Source: Apiotrichum sp. Y4204
Lineage: Eukaryota; Basidiomycota; Tremellomycetes; Trichosporonales; Trichosporonaceae
DNA: 64,000 bases
Assembly: GCA_025531455.1 (NCBI GenBank)
Contig: JAMYHL010000097.1
Span: 1 to 64,000 of the forward strand
Direction of reading: 5' to 3'
Both the position numbers and the translations under genes were made by a program. The notes under the pieces were generated by a model that was not told the origin of the DNA, made no database searches, and saw only the letters and a program-made list of their open reading frames with translations. Positions 22,124 to 34,331 of the stretch are shown in pieces. Each line of letters opens with the position of its first letter. Position 1 is the stretch's first letter.

Positions 22124-25100
22124 TTGGCAATCTTTCAAATTTTAGGAAAGCCATCAATCATCCTTAGCCAGGTCGTTGAGGTTGCCCGAACCCCAATTTC
22201 GAGCTATCCGCTGCTGGACTTCGCTCTGCACCAGCCGCACAGTGGGACTTCAGACAGGAGAGCGCAGTCCCGCCTTCCGCTGTCTGCAGGTGGGCCAGCA
22301 ACCGCATCACCCAACACATGAAACGCGACGTAATCGGGCCTGCCCAGGTCCCGATGATCGAATCGATAGACTGAGGATGGGATCTCGGCATTGCAGCGTA
22401 GGGATACAGCGAACACATCGGTGAGCAAGCGAGACTGCCGACGGAACGGGAAGAAGGTGGCTTTGTGGGTACCTGGCAGATGGGTAGCAACCACTAGCAA
22501 GCCGCACATGGGCAAGCAAGGAGGCCAGGTTGACAGCCACAGCCACATGCACAGGCACACTGGAACGCCATTGCTCGGTCTATTGCTCAGTCCGCGAGGA
22601 TTATGGCGCGCAGACTGCAAGGGGCCCGCTGCTGGTTCCAGCAAACAACGTTAAGACTATAGTTGGCTCCCAGATCGATGGCAGGAACAATGTGAAGTTG
22701 GATCCGTATGGGTCGGGGAGTTGTAACGGCGGCCGCCGCCGGTGGGCGTTGCGGGACCTGGAAGGGAGCGCCTGGCCACGGTACAATGAAACAGCGCGTA
22801 CCTTTGCCACCTTGACGACTACCAAACAGGCTCTAGCACAAAGCCTGTATCTCAAACAGGTGCCTTGCATTCTACGTCCACACGGACACAACCTAAGTCT
22901 ACGGTATTACGGCGACGGCCGCGGCGCACATTTTGTGCTTTTCACCAATACCTCGGGCTGCCCAACCCTATTGGTTCTCACTGTACAGACCTCAACCGGC
23001 CTGAGCCTCGATCGTGAGCATTCCCCCCAATATTATTTGAGTTCAAATGACGGCCAGCGGAAAGAGGCAGTATTACGCAAGTTTACGCCATGACGAGGTG
23101 GAGCCGCGTCGTCCCCCTACCGCACCGCAGCCGAGAGTGGCATGTACACCGATGGGAAGCACGTTATAGCGACGCTTGGTTTTACCCTGATCCGACCAAC
23201 AGAGTTCGCTGTGCGTGGTCTGGACACAGGTCACCCTATGGACGGGTGCATGGCGCTTCTGTTGCGTGAAAGCTTGTGTCAATACCTGACAGAACACGGC
23301 CGGGAACACTAGACGTTTGAGCTCAAAGGAGTAAAGAAACATCGGACAATGAGGATCGAGCAGATGAGGACAGGGAAAGCGGGAACTGGGAATGCTTCAT
23401 GGTTCAACGTTTGCTTCAGAACGCACGCTCACAATGATAGATCCAATGTGTGCGGGAAAGGGATGTGACAGTCCTTCTGATCAAGCGGCAGGTCCTGACA
23501 AGCCTGCCGATTTCGGATCAAGATCGGAGCCGGTGACCGACAGAGGGGAGGGCCGAAGCGCATGTCAAGATCAGGTGATCGACGATCAAGAGACTTCTCG
23601 AGATCACAAGTCCCCTGTGACTGGTCGCCACTTCGGTTCTTGGGTCGACGACGATCCGCCACATTCAAGGGTACTACATGCCTTGGTGGGCAGGTGCCAC
23701 ATCGCGCGGCCTTGGCAGTCAAGATGCATGTGCAGTACTCTCCTGCTCTCTTATTGCCCCAACGGAAGGAGATCGAGACGCTAAAAACGTCGTACAAGCT
23801 CTGCCTGATGTCGGGCTTCTGGTGTGTAAAGAGGCCGGAAGCGTGTACCATTCGTCTTGCAAGTACCTGCCCAACTTGCACTACGTTGTCTGAGGTGATC
23901 GGAGAAGCACCACCAACAAGCCCGACGGATTGCACAGCACCAAGAGCAAGCATAATGCACACCTCAGTCACCGAGGAACCCGACAAAGGAGAAACGTCGT
24001 GGACCTGTATGAACCTGTATCACCTGCGGCCCAGGACCTGTCGAACCCACTGCTACAATAGGCTAAAATGAAGGAACCGCCCGATCCTGAAGGAATCCCG
24101 CAAACCAACCATTCACAACTGTTTCCCCCAACTGCATAGAGTGCTTGGGTTCAGTGACCTGAGGCGGACGTGGGAGAGGATCATTATGCTGCTCTACGGT
24201 ACGTGACTGCCGTGACGATATCGTGGCTTGGATGGCTTGTGGCGTGTATCGGCCTTGAAGCACCGGGCCTGAAGCGGGAGTGCCAGGCGGGTTTCAATGA
24301 CGGAATTGCACACGCGACGCGGGTTGCGGCAAACGGCGGGTGCGTCGGGCTCCATCGGTGTTCTCTTGTTCCGTCAGGAGCGCATCAAGGGAGCCCCTCG
24401 GAGGAACTGGAAACCCTGAGACTTAACGGTGACTATATCGGACAAGGACAGTCACCGCCGGTCTCAGATCGTGCAGTTGAGGGGTCCAAGTCAGTGGCGG
24501 TGGCTGCAGTAAACCTATTGGTGGCTGCTGCTAGCCCGATGGCGACGCACACCTGTGAAAGCGATCGATGTGCGACAAGGCCGTAAGGTGCAGGGGACGG
24601 AAAAGAAGGCGATCCGCACCCAGCACTGTGGTGCCGCTGTTGGCCTGTCACCATCACAGCCTCGTCTCATCTTTTCCAGGTCAGTGTGACCCGAGATCTG
24701 CCCAGAGAAGATTTTTTGTGCTGTATCAGGAAGTGCACCAAGCCGTGCCGTGCATATCTGAGACACTCGGGACGTTTGAGAGGGGTCGTCCATACCACAG
24801 TGTACGTGATACAGGAGGCGGGTGAGCTCCCTTGCGCGCAGTGATCGAGCATGACGCTGTCGAGCCGGACGAATCGCGTAATACGATCACAGCACTGCCT
24901 ACTGTCATCAGAGTCTGCTTCCTGACCAGGAAAGGAGGGCCCCCTTGACAAAGTTACCGCCTTGTTGTGTCAGGGCTCACTCCACACAGGCACTCGAACA
25001 CACGAATCAATGAATGTCGGTCAGCTGCAGGGCACTCGTCGCAGAAAGGTCCCGTAACTTGGGGCCCGGGGGAACGATTGTAGGATTCTGGTAGAGTACC

Positions 25101-26855
25101 GAGAACGATAGGGAGTCGTAGGGCAAACTGCAACGACCCTCGGTGTACAAGGTTGGTGTCACGTGTGAGTAAGCCACATATCGCATTGTAAATGCCGCTG
25201 ATCCGAACGGTTTGAGGGCATTATCTCCGAACTGCGCAATCTTCGTGACCCCCAGGCTTGCTCTCAATGACAGGTCGACAGGATATCGATTGAATTCAGT
25301 CGTGCCGAACCGTGGTCGCAGATTGTTCATCAGCGGCGTTCAAGACTGCGAAGTAATCAACTGCCACCATTGCCACCCAGATCTATGGTCAGGTTCCCGA
25401 CGTTTATTATTCTTGAGCATGTATTCAACAAGCCAGCCCTCTGTTCTCTGCTGTGGACTGTGGTCCGCTGTGGCGTGCAGGAGCGGCTCGTGAAGGCTAT
25501 CGCTTCGGACAGATTCAAAGTGCAGCCATTGTCCTGAAACGGCAATCGCAACGTGACAAACTCTGCCGTTTTCCGTGCCTTCGGAGCGACCATCCGCAGT
25601 CAAAGTACAGTTCCGTACATACTATGCTGTGTCGTCCGAGCCTTTGTAGGCAGGCGTTCAGCAGGCAGGCCCAGGGCATCGGCGACACAAGGCTTCCAAT
25701 TCATAGAGGCAGAGGTTAGAGGTGGCGCTGGGCGTGCCTGTCTCGTATACTACTCGTACGTGGAAACCTTGGGGTGAAATTGTGGCGCCTCTGCTGTAGG
25801 TGGTGCGTGTAAGTGGCTGTCGTGGCTGCTACAAGCCCTTGGCTGCATCCCGATATCCTGACAGCTCTACTGTAATCTGGATCTCCCCCCTGAGAATCAC
25901 GAGAATCGAGCGTGGTGGAGAAAACTGGGTTCAAGACGCTCCACACGCTCTGGTGCACATGTCGTACGCTAAGCTTCGTGAACAACTGGGAAGACGTTCC
26001 TTGGTCGTTGGTTCCCTCGATGGTGATCAAACCTTTTGTGCCATCGTCCGGCGTCGGGATGCGCAGGGAGCGCGCAGCACAGGGAGCGTGGTTGCCACAC
26101 GTGCCAATGCACATGGCAAGCATGGCCAGTTGGGCCAGGCGGAGGGATCAATGGAACCGAAGAACTCCCCTGTCAGCCAGCCAGCCTGGGCCTCAGGGAT
26201 TGCAAAGTAAGTCGTTCGCTGTTCAGATCACTCCCATTTCATGATCGTGTCATTAGGGGCGAGACCACTCAGGGTGGCGACCACCGCGCACACCGCACCG
26301 CCGCACCGCATGCTGGTTCACCGATCTGTCGCCACTCGTGAGATCATGCGAGACAGAGTGTACCTTAGTACATACAATCCTGGCGTTGGAAAAAGCGCGC
26401 AAGGCTGTATATCCTACTACAATTCCCTGCGCACCCGCGCACCCGTCGCGCCTCGACCCGCACCTGCCCAACACCCTGTACCTTGTTAGCCTGTCAGGTG
26501 CTTCGACTCGTGGTCCCTTGCTGGGTCTATTGTCTTTTTTTTGCTGCGCTAACAGCCCACGAATGCCACCTTTTTATTATTATTTTCCTTTTATTTTCTT
26601 TTACTTTGCGACGTGATCGTATGACTTGTAGTTCGAAGAACGAGCCAGACAAAATGGCACGTAAGCAAATAGGCGGCGTCAGTGGTACCGTCCAGCGAGC
26701 AATAGGGGCATTCTATCTCGCAGTCGGGACGCCGCACCATCTCGCTGCTAAAATGAAATAAAATAAAATCATGAGATGCCACGTTCCGTAGCGCACATTC
26801 CATTCGATGTACGATAACTTAGTGCGCTTTTAGTGTGGGCCTGCTGCTCGTACAC

Positions 26856-26860
<5 letters not shown>

Positions 26861-26898
<38 letters not shown>
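26861..26898. repeat. 38-nt uninterrupted poly-T
   Basis: An unbroken run of 38 T on the plus strand (poly-A on the minus strand), followed by ATATAATGG. No gene lies within 1.7 kb. It may mark the 3' tail of a retroposed sequence on the minus strand, or be a long mononucleotide tract; a sequencing or assembly effect on its length is possible. Confidence 0.9.
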
Positions 26899-26904
<6 letters not shown>

Positions 26905-28667
26905 TGGCGGGAGAGTTGTAGGCCACCTTGCACATAGGTCGTCACCGCAGTAATGAGTGCCCGACCATGGCTACCAAAATAGGCCTTGGCTGTCACCAAT
27001 CGGTTGCTCTTTGCGCTGGACTCAGGATTTACGGCTTGCTCGTTGAATTCAGGCGCCATCTTGTCTCGCATCGCAGAACACCTAATCGGGGGCAGGAAGA
27101 ACAAACCGCGGCAGTAGTTCAAGTGATACACGTTGCACGGCGCGCGCCACCGCCGGAAAAGACCTGAGCCTCAAAACCTGTGCTGCAATGCGTGGCGATG
27201 TGGAGCAAGCACCGTCTCGTTGTTAGGTAATGATCCTTGCGTCTGATCCGTTTCGCCCTATGGCCGTTGTGGGTTGCATGCTGTGGCTGGTGCTGTTCAA
27301 GACGCTGCTTATTCTTGTTGCTCCAGCGATTGCGCAGCTGTGCTGCGAACGGGACGAAAGCAAGGCCTGCGCCTGGAACATGCAAAGCGTGCAGAGTTGA
27401 CGCTAGTAGATTTCTGGCACCAGTCCATTCCTGACGGCGGAAACATCCTGAGCTTATACGTTGATGGCGCCGCGGCAAGCAACGTTGTGATCTGATGGGG
27501 GCCGCGGCAACCCGCAGTAGCGAGATTTGTGGGACAACGGCAGTGCAGGCAGGGGGAGGCACTGTGAGGAACCAGGAGCTGGGGTGGATTGGATTTGTGG
27601 GTGTGTCTGGGGCGGTTCTCGGGGGGCAATGCGGGCAGAGAAAAGCAGTGGAAGACCAGAGGGCCCCCGGGGCCGCCACAGGTCGAAGCTCGACGACAAA
27701 AGTACGAGGGCCAGGGAGGGTTGGGGTATCACCTAAAGGGGAGAGAGAGCAAGGAGAGAGGTACAAAATCAAATCCAAAACCTCGACGACGACGCTTACG
27801 CACTTTCTGTGGGGGTGCGGGAGCGGCACGCCTCGTCTGGCACCGATCCGATCTAGGCCAAGGGGTTTGGTGAACGTAATCGGCTCGCTAGATCACTTTC
27901 TCTCTCTGGCCTCTCTGGCCCCCCCTCCCCCCCCCGCCCCCATCTCCGCACCCCTTCCGGCCCCGCGCCTCGCGGGCAAGACAGAGCACAGCGGTCCATC
28001 GGTTCACAGGCAGTTCCTTGGACCCTGGCGTGTGGCAGCAGCTTTCCCTTGGCCGTTCGCCTTCTGCTGTTCTGCCTGTTGGGTCGAAGGGTTGCGCCTC
28101 TTGCTCTGTGGCGCTTCCACGAGACACTGCCGTGAGCGTCAAGCCTCTCCCTCCGCTCCTGCGGCGGCAGTGCCGTTCCTCAGCCTTGGCGCCTCTGGGC
28201 ACGACGGCTTTGCACTGGTCGTCGCGTTGCTCTGTGTAGAGGGAGGATTGCGTTGGAGGTTGCAATCAGTCAAAAGTGGTCCTTGTCTGAACGTCCACCT
28301 GATTCACGCCCCTCAGTTCATAATCTCCATCTCTGACGACTTGTTCACAATCTCTGTCGTCTCCCCTCTACTCACCGACGTCTCTCCTCTCCTTCTCAAA
28401 ACTTCTGGGTTCAACGTCGCCCACAGGTCCTTGTGAATAGTTTTCTTGTTCATTTTTCCGGTTTATTTTATATAGCATAGATTTCTCTCATTCCGGCAGT
28501 GCCACCCCCCGCCATCGACATAACTTTGGCACCCAACAACATCGAACCCACCGTCCACTTCACTGTTGGAACAGAAACTTGTGGACACACACACACATAC
28601 ACAACTTACGACAACCACATCCCGCCGCCACGAACGCCCATCCCCTTCATAACCAACGCGTAACATT

Positions 28668-30057
28668 ATGACTGGCCCCTGCTCCCCGACCCACCCCCGC
28701 TACATCGACAATGGCTACGTTCAGCTCGTCTCGGTCATCGGCAACGGCGCGTATGGTGTTGTCTTCTACGCTCTCGACTACCGTTATGGCCAGCCGATCA
28801 AGCGCGCTGTGAAGCAGCTTCGTCGTCATGGTATCGACGAGAGGCAGCGCCGTTTCCAGATGCGCGAAATCAGCCTCCACCGCCGCGCCTCGCGTCACCC
28901 GTCTATTGTGCACATGGACAGGTTGATTGAGGAGCCCGACTGTGTGTACGTCGTCATGGACTACGGAGATGAGGGTGACCTCTTCTCGATGATCACCGAG
29001 AAGCATCGCGTAAGTAATCTTTGATCGTGCATCACTTGCTTCGATCGCGTCAGCCACTCCGATCTTGCATGTCGCACTGTTCCAGATCTCGAGATATGTC
29101 ACAGTTGCTAACTCTTCCCAGTATGCCGGCGACAACGAACTCATTCGCTCCGTCTTCCTGCAGATTCTTGACGGTGTGGACTGGCTCCACCAGCTCGGCA
29201 TCGCCCACCGCGATGTCAAGCCCGAGAACATTGTCTGCTCGAACGACGGCACCCGCGTCCGCATCGTAGACTTCGGTCTCGCCACCTCTGAGTCGACCTC
29301 GAGCGAGTTCGGATGCGGATCTACTTTCTACATCGCCCCGGAGTGCCTCGGTGAATGGTCGACCTCGGCCACTTCGTACACCACTCGTTCCGCTGATGTC
29401 TGGTCGCTCGGTGTCATCCTCGTCAACCTTGTGTGCGGTCGCAATCCCTGGCGGTGCGCTTCCCCATCTGACGAGTCGTTTGCCGCTTTCCTTCAGGACC
29501 CGACCTTCCTGCGTCGCATTCTGCCCATTTCCAATGAATGCCTCTCCATCCTTGCCCAGATCTTCACCCTCGACCCCAAGCAGCGTGTCCCGCTTGACCG
29601 TCTGCGCGACCTGATCTACAACATCGAGTCGTTCACCGAGGATGTTCGTCCCAAGGCCCGTCCTGCCCCCGTCCCCGTCCACATCCCTCACCACCACGTT
29701 CACGCCGCCGCCCCTATCTTCACCGCCGACTGTGGCGCCTATTACGAAGTTGCCTCCCCGGACGCCGAGCCGGTCTTCTCCTTCGACGACTCGGACCTGG
29801 ACCCCTTCGACAACGAGCTTCCTCCTCTGCACGCCGACACTGGCTCCACTCCTCCACAGTCGCGTTCCTGCTCGGGTTCCAGCGACAGCCCCTTCCCGCC
29901 CACCCCTCGTCTCGACATTTCTCATGCTCACACCACCCCCCGTATTGCCTCGGGCTCAAGCTTCTCCAGCCCCATCTTCGAAGGCTTCGGTGCCACCAAC
30001 CGCAAGGCTTCTCCCATCAGCCCCATTATCTACGCCACGCCCGCGATGCTTCTTTAA
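28668..30057 (+). CDS. Ran1/Sks1-like serine/threonine protein kinase
   Basis: Two exons (28668-29009, 29122-30057) with a 112-nt intron give 425 residues. The kinase domain is complete: Gly loop GNGAYGVVF (about 25-33), catalytic Lys in AVKQL (Lys49), catalytic loop HRDVKPEN (Asp145), DFGLAT (Asp164), APE-type motif IAPEC near 188, and DVWSLGVILVNLVCGRNPW. The Gly-loop form, the WSLGVILVNLVCGRNPW segment and the short N-terminus match the fungal Ran1/Pat1, Sks1 and Vhs1 group. In that group S. pombe Ran1 blocks meiosis and S. cerevisiae Sks1 and Vhs1 act in nutrient and morphogenesis responses. The C-terminal ~120 residues are Pro/Ser/His-rich and probably disordered. Which member it matches cannot be decided here. 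The gene stands alone between two gene-free blocks. Confidence 0.92.
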
Positions 30058-33000
30058 CGCCTGCGAGTCTTCCGTTATCTATTTTTATTTTGGTCATTAT
30101 CTCCATTCTGGCATCTCATGGGCATTGCCCACATACCAACCATACGTAGAAGTTGTAGGAGTAAGGAGTAGCACCCATGGCCAGCTAGCATTCGCCATGG
30201 GGTCATTGTAGCTGCAGTAGACCACATCACAAATGCATGTAGTACCAGTAATCATTCTGAATGTCTTGTCTCGAATGCCTTTGTCGCACCCTTTCACCCA
30301 ATCTTGCAAACCGACAATCGGCCTAACCGGCTGAGGTGACAAGGTTCTACTGGCGTTCCCAGCTGGTGGTGCACCGATTGGTTGTACGTGGGCAACTGGG
30401 AATCGTGGTTCACGGCCGAAGCTGGTCACACCGTGAGCTAAGCGCATGACGCAACGAGAATGCCGTGAAGTCTCGACATTTGTCGGTATGCCAATCTGAC
30501 ACGGGCGCCCGCTGGTGCTCTGCTCCGCTGCCGATAGTTTTGGCGTCGACAGGCGACTGCATTGCCTCCCACACATCCATCGCAACCGAGCAAGAACATG
30601 AGAAAACAGAAGGGTGGGTCGGGTGGTGAGAAACCAAAGCCAAGTTCTAACATTTGAGCTTGAGCGTCGCGCGTCCCAGGAGCGCTTTGGCTCGCAAACT
30701 GGAACAGCCCTTTGGGACTTGGGTTTAGCTGGCGCTCTGTCGTGCTGCTGGCATGCACACCAAGCGCGGGCTATTCTTATGTGCAACTTTGCGTAAGCGC
30801 TGTGTGATCGTGACATGCTCAAGATTGTACCGTGCCACAAAAGGCAAGAGCGCTGGCATGTCACTTGTTGGATCGGAGACAGGCTTCAGGCCCAGAGATT
30901 CCGGAGAGCAACGTTACTGTCGATAGCTTGCGGCGGTCTATTGCCTGTGCCGCACCAGACCTGTGCCCCCTGCGAACTTGCGGGCCCCGCTCATAAGTGC
31001 CCGTAAAATATGGCCGAACAAGCCCAGAAAACTATCAATGGCAACAGCTCTGGGCAATGTCTCTGCGCGCCTGATCGCAGACAATACGCAGATGTTATCA
31101 CAGGAACATTGCTAAATGTTGTCCATAGCACGGCAACCACGACGGCAACAGCAACGGAGCGTCATACCGATCTCGATCCAAATGTAACTCTTGGTCTCGT
31201 ATCGGCTGACTAGTGGCACGCCAAAATAGGTGAGCTTAGCAGCATAGTCTTGTCGCAACTCCGCCGCGCACGCGGGCAAGCTGATACGGACTACCCACTT
31301 CCTGCAAGATAGCGGTGCCTGTCCTCTATCAAGTGCTCCGCCTCCCCGTGCTTTCCGCGCTCTGGCCCATCTCCATCGTTACGTTTCGGCTTCCTTTGCG
31401 GTCACATGATGCTGTGGGAGTCGCCATCTTGGGATAATTCTGTGTCCTGCCAGGCTCTAGCGTGCCCACAAGCAACAAGGTTAACAGGTGGTCTTGTTGC
31501 AGACGCTAATGCCGACCAATCACGGAACCCCAGCTTGTCTGGACTTCCTTGCCAGATGCCATGTATGTCCTCTGCCGTCATGCGCCGCCGCTGGCATTCA
31601 GAAGACGTACTTGCAATGTCGCCGGAGCGTGCCGGCCGATACATGCTTTCAAACCGCGGACTTGTCGTATGGTTGATCTGGTCGAGGTGGCGCAAATTGT
31701 CTCTTGCTCCAGTGGCGCGTGACTTTCGACTCCACATACTTCGCGCCTCTCCGACCATTCAACTCTTTTGTCGATTGAAAGTGGGTGAGATATGCGGGCA
31801 AGTCAATGAGATGTCCCAGTGCTAGGCAGCCCGGCATGCACAGGATCGGTGTAAAACAGGCCTGGTTGCGACAATGGCGTCGCCTCTCACCATCCCACGG
31901 TATCCACGGAGTTCGGAGCAATTCTTTGTATGAGTGGTTATTTCGCTTCGGCATTCCTCTTGTTTCTGTTCGGCGATCTCTCCATCTGACTCGATCACGA
32001 TGTCAGCGGTGACTGCCCCGATATGTGGTCTTCAAGTCAGGCGTTGTGGCATGAGGTCGGTCTCGGTAGGGCCCTGGACGGTCAAACTCGGTTGTGCTCA
32101 TGGTGTACGGCTTCTCAGACGGCTGTGTATCCAGGGCGTGATGTATGCGGCTGCAAAGGAATGTGAATGTAGAACATTGCCGTACCGCCATTGTTCGGCT
32201 CTTTTACCCAGCGTACCCAACTTGACTTCTGCACCACTCTGGCTTCTGGCCTTCTGGAATGTTTCGCGCCCTGCCGTAGATGGCGCAGGTGGCAGTGGCG
32301 CTAGTGAGCGGCCGCGACATGTGCCACACGACCGTCGCGGAACGTGGAGATTCGGGCTCCACCGGCCACCCTTTGCAGCATGTGGAGTTGTGGAGCTGCT
32401 GACTCAGTTCGGCACTGGGCCAGTGGGCCAGTCGGTACTGGACGGATCCCTTCGGAGGGGCTGCATTCCACAGCGCTTCCGATGCGTCCCACTTTGGCGT
32501 AGGCGGCTTGGCCACTTGGTAGTGCGGCGACATGCCAGGCCCGCTTTCTCAAGTCTCAGATGATCGCGCGATATCTTTAGACATGGGCATGTGCTACAAG
32601 CCGCAGCATCGTTGCTGCCATTGTGCACCCAGAACGCTTGGCCGACGCGAGATCCACGGAACAGACCTGACGTTATTCCTCGCGTGCACAATTTGTGGCT
32701 AGTGCAGGTTGCCGCCAGATCCACATTCACAACCTGAGTCACCTCGCTCAATGGCCTTCCCGTTGCCGTGCTCGTGCCAAGTCGATGATAGCCGTCGCCC
32801 CGCTGGAACGGCATTTAGTTCGTGTCGCGCTATTCATCCAGTTTACCCCAGCGGAACGATGGCGCTTTGAGGCGACGCCATCGCACGTCTGGCGTCGTAC
32901 TTTCCGGAACCGTGAGTTGAGCGATGTTAACACCCCAAGATCCAGTCATTGTCATTGCGGTATTGATCAGTCACAGGGTGTCTGGCGGATGTTTCGTCAG

Positions 33001-33802
33001 ATGAGCCCAACGTCGTGTGTCATTTCCACAGGTAAAGTGCGTATTCCCAGCTGCCACCTCACGAACATTCCTTTGTTGCTTCGGCAACCCTATCAAGTGG
33101 TGTCCAAATGGACAGTTGCGACAGGTGGGCCGAAATAGAGCTTCCTACTCACGGCACAACCTTGGTCCGTTCAATGTTACCTGTCACATGGCCTCCACGG
33201 TGTGGCTATAAGGGAATCAGTCACGGAAGGCAGTCCTGAGTGGATTGAATGGCTATAACGGAACTCGGGGCTAAGAGCTGGAGCCGTATCCTACCAGTAG
33301 GTGGATATCGAGCGATCAGTGGGTGGATATCAGTAGTAATCAGCAGTACACTTGGGACCTGTCACACTCCGTTATCAGTTGGAGAGATAACAAGATGGAT
33401 GTTCTTGTGTCACGATGAGCTGATACACAACTCAACTTGTGGCAGTCAAAACCCAAGGGGAATGCAGACCTGGTGACGAGATGGATATCTCCTCTCTCGG
33501 AAATGCCGAGCGCTTCTGAACAAACACTCGACAACCAATAATCATCAGCAATCAGCAACAGGGGGCAACAGCCGCTGCAGTCCACATCCCGAACCCGTTG
33601 CAGGTGCTCAGCGTATGCATGGAGAGTGAGTGCGCGCAGAGTGCATGCACCATGGATTCCCCGTTTTGGAGATGATGCTTATTGCATTGACGACTCTGTG
33701 GTTCAGTACTGTACTTTGCAATGTTGTTGAGGTCCAATTTAGCGGGTGCACATTTGTGTTTCCCTTGTTTCTCTCTATCTTTTAACCTTGTTTTCCGACA
33801 AC

Positions 33803-33856
33803 TATCATCATCATCATCAACATCATCATTACCATCAACATCATCACCGTTACCAT
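33803..33856. repeat. (ATC)n / (AAC)n microsatellite
   Basis: Trinucleotide tract of ATC units interrupted by AAC and ACC, in the gene-free block upstream of the 34332 gene. Confidence 0.85.
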
Positions 33857-34162
33857 TAAGGCGACCGATCACATTATTCCTCCCGGAGCAAGCCGACTTT
33901 TAGACATCAACTGCACGACATCAAGCGCTTGATTGCATCATCCTTTGAGGCGGTTGGTGGCAAACTGCTTGCGCCACAAACACATCCATTCAGGTTGTGA
34001 TCAGATTGCACACACATTGATTCGCGTCGCGTTTGTTCCGACACAAACGACCCGTTACCCCTTTTCCCACCCATTCATCCATCCAATTATCACCTCAAAC
34101 CTCAACCCGCCTCGTTCCTGTTTCCCTCATACTCTCGCCTGTTGCTTGATTACTGTTCGATC

Positions 34163-34199
34163 CTGTTGGTGGTGTTGTTGTTGGTGTTGTTGTTGTTGC
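34163..34199. repeat. (GTT)n-rich tract
   Basis: GTT units interrupted by GGT, about 150 bp upstream of the ATG at 34332, so probably in its 5' leader or promoter. Confidence 0.8.
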
Positions 34200-34331
34200 A
34201 GTTCCCTCGCGAGTGTGTACGAGTACGCGTGAGGAGGCCATTGGGCGCGTGTGTCACCTCTGTGCGCCACATCACCGCCACCATTTAAGCATCACCTGTC
34301 GTCGCTCCGGCTCGCTCGTGGCAGGCCAGCC

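Larger units (their letters stand above)
19285..28667. other. 9.4-kb block with almost no coding potential
   Basis: Apart from a tRNA-Asn gene and a poly-T run, I find no frame with recognisable domains. In particular there are no reverse transcriptase, integrase, transposase, gag or chromodomain motifs on either strand. The frames present are short, overlapping and shadow-like. The last 0.3 kb before 28668 should be the leader of the kinase gene: it is pyrimidine-rich, with CTCC and CACA tracts. The function of the rest is unknown; it could be regulatory DNA, non-coding transcription units or decayed repeats. Confidence 0.55.
30058..34331. other. 4.3-kb gene-free block
   Basis: No domain-bearing frame on either strand. 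An ATC-type microsatellite lies near 33.8 kb and a GTT-rich tract near 34.17 kb. The final 0.4 kb is pyrimidine-rich and should be the leader and promoter of the gene at 34332. The left few hundred bases are probably the 3' UTR of the kinase. Confidence 0.5.

Noticed and set aside
27119..28436. Long frames on both strands upstream of the kinase (236 and 313 codons)
   Set aside because: Biased Pro/Arg/Ala/Ser composition, mutual overlap, no motif; the region is better read as non-coding or kinase leader.
19285..28667. An old retrotransposon or virus-like element in the gene-free block
   Set aside because: No reverse transcriptase, integrase, protease, gag or LTR-like terminal repeats were seen.
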